Shown here in pieces: positions 35,585 through 46,151 of a stretch of 64,000 nt of DNA. The stretch's first letter is position 1. The number at the start of each line of letters is the position of its first letter. The notes below the pieces were generated by a model. It ran no database searches. It worked only from the letters and a program-made list of their open reading frames with translations, and was not told the DNA's origin. Made by a program: the position numbers and the translations under genes. Source of the stretch: Medakamo hakoo (taxonomy: Eukaryota; Chlorophyta; Trebouxiophyceae; Coccomyxaceae); contig CP089454.1 of assembly GCA_026636295.1 (NCBI GenBank), positions 930,001 to 994,000 of the forward strand, given 5' to 3'.

Positions 35585-38500
35585 TCACGCCGCTTCCGAC
35601 CACGCGTACACCACCGCCGGCCGCGTCGCGTCGAAACCATTGAACGCGGACGCACCCGCCAGGGTGTACGCCCCCATGGCCGGGAAGGCCACCCAGTCGC
35701 CCGGCTGGAGGGGGGGGAAGGGGTAGTCGGAGAGCACGGTGTCGAGGCCGTCGCAGGTCGGGCCAAAGAGCGTCGACCGCACGTGGCCCGCGGGCACGTG
35801 CGCGCAGCAGCCCAGCCCGCACGAGTTGTGGGCGTCGGACGAGGACCGGGGCACGGTGGTGGGCCGGGCGGGCGCGGGCGGAGCCGTCGCCGCGTCGGCT
35901 TCGACCAGCACCGGCGGCTCGCCGCAGCAGACGGGCGAGGGCGGGTCGGGTTCGGGGCCGGCCGCGCCCGCCCCGGCCGCACGCCCGCCGCACCCGCCGC
36001 CGCCCGTCGGCCCCACGCCCGCCAGGGGGCGAGCAGACAGCGTGGCGTGGTCGTACAACACCGAGTTCATGGAGCCGTACAGGCCGTCCGTGATCCAGTA
36101 GGCGCGCGTGGGCGCGCCGCACGACGCGGCCCCGTCGCGCACGCCGTACACCAGGCACGCGAGCGTGGCGGCGCCCTCGGCGAAGTACCGCCCGGGCTCC
36201 GCGATGACGCGCACGTCGGGCGTGGGGCGGCCGGCCGCGTCCAGGCCGCCCCCCGGCGGGAAGTGGGCGTCCAGCGCGGCGTTGACCGCGTCGGGGACGG
36301 CGCCCAGGTCCAGGCCGGCCGGGTAGCGGGCCGGCTCGGCCCCGGCCGGCGCGGGCGTCGGCGCGAGGAAGCCGCCGCCGATGTCCAGGATCGTCATGGC
36401 GTGCCCCGCCGCCGCGCCCACTTCAAAGGCGTCGCGGGCCAGGGCGATGGCCGACGCGAACGCGTCCGGGTTGGAAGCGCCCGACCCGACGTGGAAGGAG
36501 ACGCCGACGACGGCGACGCCCAGCTCCGCGGCGCGGGCCAACAGCGCCGGCGCGTCGTCCGGGTCGGCGCCGTACTTGTTGCCCAGCTGGCAGCGAGCGG
36601 CCGGGTCGTCGGCGCGCAAGCGAAGCAGCGCGCGCGAGGACGGGTGGAGCGTCGCCAGCTTGGCGAGCTCGGCCGCCGTGTCGAAGGTCGTCAGGTCGAC
36701 GCCGACCGCGGCCGCGTGGCGCACGTCCGACGGCCGCTTGCACGCGTTGGCGTACACGATGCGGGAGGGCGGCACGCCCAGGGCCAGGACCAGGTCGACT
36801 TCTGCGGCGGACGCGCAGTCAAAGCCGGCGCCCAGGGCCGCGAGCGTCGCGACGAGCGCGGGGTCGGGGTTGCACTTGACGGCGTAAAACGGCGCGACGC
36901 GCGGCAGGCGGGCCGCCCAGGCCGCGTGCGCGCGCGCGACCGCGCCCAAGTCCAGCAGGTAGACGTTGTCCTCCAGGCCGTGCGCGTTGATGGCGGCCGC
37001 CAAGGCCGCGTCGACGGCGGCCGCGTCGCCGGTCGGCAGCGCGACCGCGCGCGCGGCCGCCAGGACGGCCGGCAGCGGCGCGGGCGCGGCGGGCCGGGCC
37101 CGGCGGGCGGCAGCGGACGCGGGGCGCGGCGGGGCCGGCGTCGCGGGCGCCAGCAGCGCGGACAGGGCGGCCGACGGGCAGGCCGCGCCCGCCTCGGCGA
37201 GGAGGGCGGGGGAGAGGGAGGGCATGGACGGCGCGCGGCGCGGCGGGAGGCCGGGCGGGAGCGGGACGCCCGCGCCCGCCAGGGGCGGCAGGGGCGACGG
37301 CGCGCGCGTCGACCCGCCGCCCAGCGACACGGGTGGCAGCGGGGACGGCGCCCGGGCGGGCGGCGCGGCCAGGGCGGCCGGAGGCACGGGCGAGGGCGGG
37401 CGCGCGGGCGGCGGCGCCGCCGCGGCGGCCGCCTCGGCCAGCGCGCCGCCGTCGTCCGACCCACTCTTGCCCAGCTCCGCGCACGACACCGCCAGGGAGG
37501 ACGTGGCCGAGAACAGGGAGGGCGACAAGCGGAGCGGGCCGCGCGGGGAGGGCGGGCCGGAGGAGGGGCCGGACGCGGTGGCGGGGGAGCCAGGAGCGGG
37601 CGCGGCGGCGGCGGCGGCGGCGGCGGCCGCGGCCGCGGCCGCTGCAGCCTTGGCGGCCGGCGCCGCGCCGCCCGGCCCGCCGCCCTTCTTCCCGTCCGCG
37701 ACCAGGCAGTAAAAGGCGGTGCGGCCCCGCCCCCCAAAGTCCTGCGCCGCCGCGCCGTGGAAGGCGTACCCCGCCGGGAAGCACAGCGACGACAGCAGCC
37801 AGGGGCAGAACGCGACGTCGGCGTCGACGGACATGGCGACGGACATGCGGGCGGGCGCGAAGATGGCGGCCACGTGCGCGACGACGGCGGAGGGGCACAG
37901 GCCCTCGGCCGCGTACCCGCACAGCTCCACGGACGCGTACGAGCAGTCGGGCTCGGGCGTGACGTGGATGGTCGAGAACGCGGGGCCTTCGATGCCATTC
38001 ATCGAGTAGCCGCACGGGTCGAAGACGAAGTCGTCGACGTCGGCGCCGGGCAGCAGGGCCCGGACGCCGGTGGCGGCGGTGACGGCGGCGGCGCCCGCAA
38101 AGTCCGGGCGGCGCGCGAACTGGGCCGCCCGCCCCGGGTCAAGGCCGGTCATGCAGACCTCGAGCGTGTAGGTCGGGCCGCGCGCGCACGGGGGCAGGGG
38201 CGCGTCCAGGGCGGACGCCGCGCCGTCCGGCCCGTCTTCGGCGGCGAGGGCTGCCGACGCGGCCCGGCCCGGAGAGGCGGGCGTCGAGGACGCGACGGTC
38301 GCGGCGGCGGTGCCGCCGCCCGCAGGGGTGGGCGGGGCCGACGGCGCCGGGCGGGGCGCGGGCGGCGGCGAGGCCGGCCGGCCTCCCTCCCCCAGGCCCG
38401 CCGCCGCCAGCTGGCACGCGGCCGCCGCGACGACGTCCTCCACCGGCGCGGGGAAGGCGCGCCCGGCGCCGGCGCCCGCCGCCACCGCCGCCGCCGCGGC

Positions 38501-39507
38501 CGAGTCGTCGGCGATGAAGACGTGCCACTGGAGGCCGGACAGCGCGTCGCCCAGCACGTACGCGGCGCCGCCGCCGCCCAGGTGGCCAAAGTGCTGCCTG
38601 AGCGTGGCCGCCTCCGCGCCAAAGTCGTGGTGCGGGGCGGGCTGGGCGGACGGGAAGAGGAAGGAGGCGCGCGAGTACTTGACGCGGCAGGGCGCGAGGC
38701 CGACGGTCGCCGCGGCGGCCAGCATGCCCGGGACGGCCGCCAGCAGCCGGGTCGTCCCGCACGTCTTCAGGACGAGGCGCGTCGGGTAGACGAAGAGGGA
38801 GGATTCCGAGAGCACGTACGCGTCCAGGTGGGCGTTGGACCGGGAGGAGACGATGCAGCAGGCGGCCTGGGGTAGTGGGGGAGGGAGAGGGAGGGGAAAG
38901 GGAGGGGGCGTGAGGGGTGGTGGTGGTGGGAAGGTGGTGGGAACGCGACGAGAGAGGGATGCGGGCGCGCCTGGGCACGCCGCGCGCGGGCGGAAAAAGA
39001 GGCCCGGCGGGCACGGCGTGCGCGTCCGTTCCTGGGCCTCCCACCCACGGCCGTGGCACGCCCGCCCCTCTACGGAAGGGGGGCGGCGATGGCAGCGGGC
39101 AGGTGGAGGCGCGGGCGCAGGGCGGCGGCGGCGGCGGGGAGAGGGCCCCCACAGCCGCGCCGTCAGCGCCGCTGGCCAAGGCGTCGGCACCCGCACGGGC
39201 GCAAAAACGCTGGCGCCTTGCCTCCCACCGCCTCCGCCAGTCGCCCACCCCACCCAGGCCGGGACTTGAGGGCGTCAGGCCATCGCAGGCAAGGGCCACG
39301 CGACAGCGGAAAGCAGCGCACGCGCGCAGTTTGCACTCCCAAAAACTCCCGCACCTGCTCCATCAGGTCGTCCAGCACGGACCGCGGCAGCGTGCGCAGC
39401 CCGGCGGGTGGCGCGCCAGGCCCGCCCGGCGCCGCGTAAAAGTCGACTTCCAGCCGCTTCTCGCTGCCTTCGAAGGCGGGCGGCGACAGGTGGGCGGCGT
39501 CAGCCAT
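35585..39507 (-). CDS. Bifunctional S-adenosylmethionine decarboxylase / ornithine decarboxylase
   Basis: Two exons, complement(35585..38866, 39355..39507), encode 1144 aa; the 488-bp intron is phase 0. Residues 1-440 are a complete eukaryotic AdoMet decarboxylase. FEGSEKRLEV carries both N-terminal acidic residues. The intron splits just before AACCIVSSRSN. YVLSESSLFV is the self-cleavage site (E72/S73, giving the pyruvoyl group). KTCGTT and a plant-type GYSMNGIEGPAFSTIHVTPE with the processing histidine follow. After a 200-residue Ala/Pro linker, residues about 655-1144 are ornithine decarboxylase: FYAVKCNPDP with the PLP lysine K715, SFHVGSGA, DIGGGF, EPGRYF and GPTCDGLD with the catalytic cysteine, and MGAYT. 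One chain would thus make putrescine and decarboxylated AdoMet for spermidine synthesis. No frame break lies between the halves. Location is probably cytosolic. Confidence 0.93.
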
Positions 39508-40583
39508 GGTGTGGTGTTGCTAGGAAAAGGGAGGAGGAGGAAGACGGCGCGGAAGCGAGAGAGCCTCGACAAACCGCGCGGTGGGCTCCGCTGAAACGCG
39601 TCGCCAGAAAAGGGAGGAGACTGGAGGGTCACACCAGTCACAACCGCTCGGCTTGGCGGGCGTTAGGAAGGCGCTTTGTTAGCCTGTTGGGAGGGGGGCG
39701 GGAGAGGCCGTGAGCGGTCTCGATCGACGGCGCGGGCGCGACACGACGTCGGTTCGTTTGGCCGAGCGTGGGAGGCGCGGCAGGCTCACCGCCTGCGCCT
39801 CGTCACACCCCGGGCGTGGAATGCGGGTGCCATCACGCGCCGTGCGCGGAGGAGGAGGCAGGAGGAGGGATGTACGGGGCGTGGCAGGGCGGCGGCGGAG
39901 GCGGGGCTGCCTGCAGCGTGGCGCCCGCACCACGCGCCCACGCCCGCGCCGCTTTCAGGCAAACCACTCCACACGTCGCCGGACGTGTCGGCCCGCCGCG
40001 GCGCCGCCTGACGTCCGCGACGTTGCCTGCCGCGTCCTTGCAGGGCGCTCCCCGTGGCACGCGCGCGCCCACCCAAAACACACGCGCGCGCGCTGGAACA
40101 CGGCGCCAGTGCTCACACCTTTCCGGTGGCGGGGTTCCGCCACTTCAGCGCTGGAGCCCACGCGAGGTCTGGCGGCGGGGCAGCGGCAGGCATAGACTGC
40201 CAGGGGTTTCCAAGGGATGGAGGGGGCTTCCCTTGCGAGGAGAGCCGGGAGTGGGGAGGGCGGCCGGGGATCGCGGCCGCGCCTGGGTGGGGGGCTGTGT
40301 GTGCGCGAGAGTGGGGGAGAAATGGAAGAGTGAGGTGGTGGTGGGCGTCGCGAGCCCCGGCGCGTCTTTCGTTTTGCTGGTTGCTGCCTACGGGGAAAAA
40401 AATTTTACACGCGCGCGCGCGCCCGGCGCACGCACACTGTCGCGCGCACGCGTGCGCCCACGCCTTCTCCTCCATCCAATTCGAGAAATAATTCCAGCTG
40501 GGGAGGGGGGGGGCCGGCCCCACCACCCACCACCCCTGCACGCACAGGTTGCCAGCGTGCTCTCCACCCCCCCTCTCCCTCCC
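39508..40583. other. Longest intergenic region, upstream of the decarboxylase fusion
   Basis: 1076 bp between the decarboxylase start and the F-box stop (both minus strand). It should contain the promoter and leader of the decarboxylase gene. No ATG occurs on the minus strand in the first ~320 nt upstream of its start. A TGTAA on the minus strand near 40404 may serve the F-box gene. An open plus-strand frame crosses the region, but its composition is not protein-like. No RNA gene is recognised. Confidence 0.5.
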
Positions 40584-41410
40584 TCACACCGCCGCCAGCT
40601 GGCCCGCCGGCAGCGCCGGCAGCGCCACAAACACCGCGCCGGGCGCCAGGCGTGTGTACGTCGGCCCGCGCGACGGCGACCCCCCGCGCACGAGGCACCG
40701 CAGCAGCTTGCTGTGGAACTCATACAGGCGCTTCCAGTTGGGGCGCGGCCCGCCCGCCCGAGCGCCCCCGCCGCCCGCGGGCAGGCGGGCGGCGGGGAAC
40801 GACCTGGAGACGAGGCGCTTCCAGCAGACGGCGTCCTCGACGACAGACCTGTTGGGGTGGGGGGAGGGATGAGAGGCGGGCGGGCGGGTGAGGCACGCGC
40901 CGGGCTCGCTCCTCTCGGGGTGAGAGGGTCACGCGCCGCCGCCGCCGCTGCGTCGACGTCGGGCGCCCCTCGAGCGCGTGGTGTGTGCTCCTCCTTTTTT
41001 CGGGGCGCCCCGCGACACGCATCCCATGAGACGCCGCTCCCTCGCAGGGACGACGCCCATGCTTTGGGTATTTCTGGAGCGGCAACACATAGAGAAGTGC
41101 GGCCCGCATGGCCCGTGGGCGGCGTCCCGAAAAAAAAGGCGCCGGGGCAAACAAAAAACGCCGCCCCCGCATGTGACTCGCCGACCAAACGAAAAAACGT
41201 TGCTCACCTCGTCGCCGTGCACACGCTCTCGAACGCGGCCATGTCCCGGGCCGTGCCGGACGCAGCCAGCTCCGCGCCGATGAGGCGGAGGATGTCCAGC
41301 GGCACGTCGTCGAAGCACGCCGTCGGCGGCGGGAGGGGCGGGCGCTGGAGCGTCGGGTGCAGGATGAGGGCGGACGCGGGCGGCGGGGGCGGGGGCGCCA
41401 TGGTCGGCAT
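40584..41410 (-). CDS. Small F-box protein
   Basis: Two exons, complement(40584..40848, 41208..41410), encode 155 aa; the 359-bp intron is phase 2. The F-box starts at FDDVPLDILRLIGAELAAS, continues AFESVCTATR and, across the junction, SVVEDAVCWKRLVSRSFP. NWKRLYEFHSKLLRCLV follows, and the protein ends soon after, with no recognisable substrate-binding repeats. F-box proteins bind SKP1 and bring targets to SCF ubiquitin ligases. With so short a tail it may bind its target through the C-terminal 60 residues or lack one. Two nearby ATGs (41410, 41401) could both start it. Confidence 0.72.
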
Positions 41411-41680
41411 GGTTGTGACGGCGGGGCTGTTGGAGGCTTCGGGGTGGGGCTGGCCAGTGCGAGTCTGAGGTCTCCCGGCTGGGCGTCGGGGAGTGGCTGC
41501 AGCCCAGGCCGGGCGGGGTGTGCAAAGGATGGAGGTGTGGGAGAGGGAAGGCGAGTGGGTGGGGGGGGGGGGGGGGAGGGCCTGGGCGCCGAGTGAGTGG
41601 CGCCGCTCACTGTTCTCTTGTTTTTTGTCCCGTGCCACGGGCGCCCTGGGAGGCCCAGGACCCGCGTCCCACGCGCGCGG
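41411..41680. promoter_or_regulatory. Divergent promoter spacer with a 16-G run
   Basis: 270 bp between the F-box and LYR-motif start codons. A perfect G16 tract lies at 41561-41576. Confidence 0.35.
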
Positions 41681-42082
41681 ATGGCTGTTGCACCGTCACC
41701 ACCGTCGCCTGCGGCTGTGCGAGGGCTGTACAGGGCCCTGCTCAGGACCGCGGCCCGGTCGGCGGAGGACGCCGCGTCCCTGCGCGCCGAAGCGCGCGCC
41801 CGCCTGCGGTCTGCGCGCTCGGCCGACCCGGCCACGGCTGCCGCCCTGTTCGCCGAGGGCGAGGCGCGCGTGTACGATGCGCGCCACCACGGCATTCCGT
41901 ACGCTCGCCTGGCGCACGCGGACCAGCACAGCCGGCGGGCGCTGTTGGAGGCGAAAGAGGTGCAGCCCAGCGCCAGCGACCCGGCCGCGGCGGCGGAGCG
42001 GGCGGCCGCCGCGGCCGCCAACCCGGCCGTGCGCGCCGCGCTCGCCGCCGCGGCAGAGCGCCTGCGTAAAAAAAGAGGCTAG
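41681..42082 (+). CDS. LYR-motif (complex 1 LYR) protein
   Basis: Single exon, 133 aa. AVRGLYRALLRTAAR near residue 11 is the LYR tripeptide in its helical setting. A second helix has SAEDAASLRAEARARLRSAR, and FAEGEARVYDARHHGIPYARLAHA matches the later helices of LYRM-type proteins. LYR proteins are small mitochondrial matrix factors that bind acyl carrier protein and serve Fe-S cluster delivery or respiratory-complex assembly. I cannot name which member this is. The C-terminus is Ala-rich and ends KKRG. Confidence 0.72.
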   Translation: MAVAPSPPSPAAVRGLYRALLRTAARSAEDAASLRAEARARLRSARSADPATAAALFAEGEARVYDARHHGIPYARLAHADQHSRRALLEAKEVQPSASDPAAAAERAAAAAANPAVRAALAAAAERLRKKRG

Positions 42083-42178
42083 GGGCGTGTAGAAAGAAAG
42101 GGAAAAGGCTAGCGAAAAAAGCAAGGAAAAACGACAAAGACCACCCCACCCCAGGCGCACGCCCCTCTGCCCCCCTCT

Positions 42179-42201
42179 CCCCCCCCCCCCCCCCCCCCCC
42201 C
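42179..42201. repeat. Homopolymer run of 23 C
   Basis: A perfect C23 tract lies in the 232-bp convergent gap between the LYR-motif and universal-stress genes. It is likely length-variable. Confidence 0.95.
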
Positions 42202-42314
42202 TCTGCGGGAACCTCCATTGTGTCCCCGCGCGGCGGCCCAGGCTCTCCCGCATCCCTCCCTCCCTCTCCGCAGGGAGGGGAGACACCACCCCTCCCCCTC
42301 TCCCCCTCCCTCCC

Positions 42315-43079
42315 CTACTTGACGATCATGACAGGCACGGGCGAGTGGTGCGTGCAGTAATTGGACACACTCCCCAAAAACAGTTCCGACAGCTTGGACT
42401 TGGAGTGCGACGCCATCACCAGCGCCGCCGCGCCCAGGCTGCTGGCTTTGGTGCAGACCACATTGCCCACGGAGTCCGCGTCCACCTCCGATTTGATGAT
42501 GTGGACGACGGGGTCTGGGCGGAGCGGGGCCAGACGGGGCAGGAAACGGGCGGCGATGAACGCTTCCGCGTTTTTGATGAGCTGTTCGTACGCGACGGGG
42601 TCTTGTTCGGGCAAGAAGTCAACGGGCGGGGCGCCGTGCAAGGCCACCGTGTTGACGCGGGGGATGACGTGGGCGAGGTGGAGTTCGTCGCCGTCCCTGA
42701 GTGCGTGGATGGTGGTGGGTGGGTGGAGCGGTGGGAGGTCGCGCAGGCGACAAAGCCAAAAGGAAACAACGAGGCGCGACACGGCTGGCCGCGTCCTTTC
42801 GTGCGACGCAACCCCGCAACCGCTGGGAGGCCCGCTCTTTCGCACAAGCCGCCGAGCGGCCTTGAGCGTGCGCGCACGCTGTTCTCAGGCCGTTTCATCA
42901 TGGCCCCAAAAACGAAAACGAATGCTCCCGCGCTCCTGCAGTCGCGCGACTGCAGCGCACCTGTACACATTCTCCAGCGCCCACGTCAGGGCGTGCTCGG
43001 ATTCGGGTGAGTCGTCGACGGCAATGAGTAAGCGGCGGCGCCGGGTGGGCGGCGGGGCCGGGGCTCCTCCGTCGGCCAT
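42315..43079 (-). CDS. Universal stress protein (USP-A domain)
   Basis: Two exons, complement(42315..42696, 42961..43079), encode 166 aa; the 264-bp intron is phase 2. RRRLLIAVDDSPESEHALTW is strand 1 with the DxS nucleotide contact. After the junction, DGDELHLAHVIPRV continues the fold. ALVMASHSKSKLSELFLGSV precedes SNYCTHHSPVPVMIVK. The usual G2xG9xG(S/T) ATP loop is altered to SHSK...GS, as in plant PHOS32/34-type proteins, so ATP binding is uncertain. A single domain with no membrane or targeting segment suggests a cytosolic stress protein. Confidence 0.9.
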
Positions 43080-43276
43080 GATGATTGTTGCTCGTGTTTT
43101 TTTGGTGGAGTGAGGCCCCAGCGTTTTTCGGTGCCTCGTCTCACTGTCTCCATTTTTTTTTCCGACAGCCACGCCCGCCACGCACCCGCGGTCTGTTGGC
43201 CATGCACTGCCCACGGTCCTGACCTCTGAACGCGTCGCTTTGCGGCGGCGTTGAGCAGTAAAAGGGCGCGTCAGCA
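43080..43276. promoter_or_regulatory. Divergent promoter spacer, 197 bp
   Basis: This spacer lies between the universal-stress and methyltransferase start codons. No clear core-promoter element is seen. Confidence 0.35.
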
Positions 43277-44152
43277 ATGCCGCGCCGGCCTCGTCGCCAA
43301 CCCCGCCCTCGGCCCGTCCGCCTGGCCGTCACTCTGAGTGGCTTTGAAGACGGCGCCCGCTACACCGACCGCCCGCTGCTCGCCTCGGACAGGTGGGCCA
43401 TGCAAGCCGCGGACAGCGCCACCATTCGGCTCGCGGCCGAGGGAGGGCGGGCAGCCTGCCTGACGCTCGCCCAACACCCGCGCCTGCTTGCGCCGGGCAA
43501 GGCGAGCGTCGGGGCGGTCCTATGGGATGGCGCGCTCGCCCTGGCTGCCGCGCTCGTCGCGGCCGAGCGCCCGCCAGGCCGGCTGCTTGAGTTCGGCGCG
43601 GGCGCGGGGGGCCTTCCCTCGCTCGTCGCGGCCTCCCTCGGCTGGGCTGCGACCGCGACCGACCGCGCGCCGGTGCTGCCGCTCCTGGCGGCAAACGTGG
43701 CGGCCAACGGCGGGCGCGTCGCCGTCGCCGAACTGGACTGGTCGGCGCCGGGCGCGGCCCGGGCCGCCGCGACGCTGGCGGGCGGCGCGAGCCTGCTGCT
43801 GGCGGCGGACTGCGTGTACGTGGACCCCGGCGACCCCCGCCACACCCCGGACGCGGCTGCGTTCGTGGCCGCCCTGGCCGCCGCCGCGGGCGCGTCGACT
43901 CCGCACCCGCCCGCCTGGGTCAGCGTCGAGCCCCGGTCTGCGGCCGCGCTGGACGCCTTCCTGGCCGCGGCGGGCCGGGCGTTCCGGCGTGTGACGCGGG
44001 CGCCGCCGCCGACCATCCTTCGCGGCGAGGAGGGCGGAGGCGAGGAGGGCGGAGGCGAGGAGGGCGGGGGCGGGGGCGAGGAGTGCGGGGGCGAGGAGTG
44101 CGGCGGCGGGTGGGCGCTCGACCACGTCCACATCTACGTCCTGGAGCTGTGA
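43277..44152 (+). CDS. Family 16 (METTL21-like) methyltransferase
   Basis: Single exon, 291 aa. After a basic N-terminus, VGAVLWDGALALAAAL corresponds to the family's G-x-x-x-W-x-A region. RLLEFGAGAGGLPSLVAAS is SAM-binding motif I. ATATDRAPVLPLLAANVAAN is the acidic post-I strand. LLLAADCVYVDPG carries the D-x-x-Y motif typical of seven-beta-strand lysine methyltransferases. These enzymes methylate lysines of chaperones or translation factors. Near the C-terminus a GEEGGG-type repeat, encoded by a 12-bp minisatellite at about 44030-44110, interrupts the last strands. The substrate is not predictable. Confidence 0.8.
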   Translation: MPRRPRRQPRPRPVRLAVTLSGFEDGARYTDRPLLASDRWAMQAADSATIRLAAEGGRAACLTLAQHPRLLAPGKASVGAVLWDGALALAAALVAAERPPGRLLEFGAGAGGLPSLVAASLGWAATATDRAPVLPLLAANVAANGGRVAVAELDWSAPGAARAAATLAGGASLLLAADCVYVDPGDPRHTPDAAAFVAALAAAAGASTPHPPAWVSVEPRSAAALDAFLAAAGRAFRRVTRAPPPTILRGEEGGGEEGGGEEGGGGGEECGGEECGGGWALDHVHIYVLEL

Positions 44153-44210
44153 GCTGTGTAGCGATCACCACACCGCCCTTTCTTGCCGTCCGCGTCTTGT
44201 CCGCTGCCTT

Positions 44211-44211
<1 letters not shown>

Positions 44212-44275
<64 letters not shown>
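44212..44275. repeat. (CA)32 microsatellite
   Basis: 64 bp of perfect CA repeat lie about 60 nt past the methyltransferase stop, in the 192-bp convergent gap before the ERD2-like gene's 3' end. Confidence 0.99.
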
Positions 44276-44276
<1 letters not shown>

Positions 44277-44344
44277 CCTCAGGCGGGCACCATACCTCCA
44301 CCCCCCCCCCCAAAAAAAAACTCATCCCCGTCCCTCCGTCCCCT

Positions 44345-46009
44345 TCAAACAATCCCCGCCGCCAAGTGGACGACGCCCGTGCCTTCCACATACGACTTCA
44401 GGTAGTAGAAGCTGTTGGAATGGAGGGGGTGGTGGTGGGGCGTGTCAGTGTTCTGTGTTTTTTTTTTTGGGCGCGCGCGCACAAAGGTGTCCCCACTCTC
44501 CCCCCCTCTCCGCCGTCCCACGCACCAGAAGTCCGCGAGGATGAAGGTCTGGACGACCTCCGACAGCAGGACCATGACCGGCCACAGGCCGGACCCAATG
44601 GCCTGCAGCAGGAAGGACCGCCCGTCCACGATCTGGAGCAGCCAGTGCGCGCACGAGATGAAGCGCGAGAGGCCGAGCGCGGCGACGTAGTGCGCCGTGA
44701 ACTTTTCCACTACCTTGGCCTTTTGCATGGCGCGCAGCTGGGGCAGGACGGACACGGCCTCCATGTAGACGCACGCCGCCCAGGCGACGCGGAAGGGGAG
44801 GGGGTGGTGCGTGCCCGGGTGGGCGAACAGGGCGACGAGCATGCACGGGGCGGCCTGTGTGGGGTGGGGTGGGATGGGGTGGGGTGGCAGGATGGCGCGC
44901 TTGTGGGGTGAGGGGCAAGGAGGGGCGGCGGCGGCGGCGGCGGCGGCGGCGGCCGCGACTATTTTTCCGCCCCCGCCCGCCCTCGGCGCACGCAAAACGC
45001 ACCACCCAGTACCAGGCCAGGGAGTCCTGCTCCGCCTGGAACGTGCCCGCGCACGGGCCCGTCAGCTGCCAGATGACCCAGCCCGTCGCGCACAGCGTGG
45101 CAAAGTCCAGGGCGGTGTGGATGTCGTACTCCATCATGAAGGAGCAGGCGAGGCGGGTGGCCAGGAAGGCGGCGGTGAGGTACTGGGACTGGAGGGAGAG
45201 GCCTGGGGGCGGGGTGTGGTGGGGCGGGAGGAAAAAGAGAGCGTGAGACGAAAGGATCCCGCCCCCCCAGCAGCACAGAGCACGGGACGCGGGGCGGGGA
45301 CGGAAAACAAAACCACACAACGCACCGCCCGAGTTGCGCTTGCGGACCAGCTTGTACGCCAGGACGGCGATGCCCACAAAGTGGACGGCTTCGGCCATGA
45401 CGAACAGGTTGTCGTGGTCTTCCACGACCAGCCAGAGCAGGCCGAGGAGCTGTGTGTGTGTGGAGGGGCGTGTGTCGCGTGTGGAGGGTCGCGTGTGCAG
45501 GTTGAGAGTGGTGGTGTCCCCGGGGAGTGGACGCGCTCGCAGCGCCAGGGAGCGCGCGGCGGGGAAAAGGGCCCGGCGCGACGCCGCCGTGCGAGGGCAC
45601 CCTGTCCCTCTCCCACCCGGTCCGAGTGTGCAAGGATCCGTGCGTCAGGCTGGGATGTGGCAGGGCGCGCCGCCCCGCCGCCGTCCCTCCGCGCGGCGGC
45701 GCCAACTCGGCGCGACCGCCATTGAAAAAACGGGGAAGGCGGGCCTCGCGAGCGCGCGCGCCGCGACGGCGTGCCCGCCGCCCCTCTCACACCACCCTCC
45801 TCAACACCCCATGCAGTGCGTACCACGGTCGCGGCCACACCCGCCAGAATGGATTTCTCCTTGGGGCTGCGCGTCTTCACCCAGTCGGCCGTCTTGAGCA
45901 GTGGGTCCTTGACGCGCTTGGCCGCCTCGTCCAGGCCGCCGGGCCGGGCCGAGCCGGACGGGCCCGGGGCGCGGAGCTCGTCCACGCCGCCGCCGTATCC
46001 TTGATACAT
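44345..46009 (-). CDS. ERD2-like protein (KDEL-receptor family, plant ERP type)
   Basis: Five exons, complement(44345..44411, 44526..44854, 45003..45202, 45326..45449, 45824..46009), encode 301 aa; introns are 114-374 bp, and every junction keeps frame. The N-terminal tail ends with WVKTRSPKEKSILAGVAATV. DHDNLFVMAEAVHFVGIAVL, GLSLQSQYLTAAFLATRL, CSFMMEYDIHTALDFATL, VYMEAVSVLPQLRAMQK, ALGLSRFISCAHWLLQIVD and SEVVQTFILADF follow, making seven membrane helices. These are the signature blocks of ERD2/KDEL receptors. The long N-terminus and the DHDNLFV motif place it with plant ERD2-like proteins, whose ligand binding is less certain than that of true HDEL receptors. It acts in the Golgi/ER membrane. 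Confidence 0.9.
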
Positions 46010-46151
46010 GGCAGGGGGGGTGTTTTCGTTCCCAAGCCGCCGCGGCGCTTTTTTTTCCTCGAGGAGTGATTTTTTGAGTGAGCGAGGCGGGCGACGCCGA
46101 TGCTCCGGTTCACACGGCTGAACGCATTCAGTGGTGGGCCCGAAACAAGGG
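46010..46151. promoter_or_regulatory. Divergent promoter spacer, 142 bp, with a short upstream ORF
   Basis: This spacer lies between the ERD2-like and mTERF-like starts. An out-of-frame ATG at 46100 opens a 38-codon frame that overlaps the mTERF-like start. It would reduce initiation if it is in the leader. Confidence 0.35.

Noticed and set aside
39768-41468. 566-codon plus-strand open frame across the F-box gene and the spacer to its left
   Set aside because: No recognisable motif, biased composition, and it runs antisense to the spliced F-box gene.
42697-42960. Possible C/D snoRNA in the universal-stress-protein intron (an ATGATGA on the minus strand near 42900)
   Set aside because: The only nearby CTGA lies about 6 nt after the C-box-like element, and no D box or terminal stem is found near the other end.
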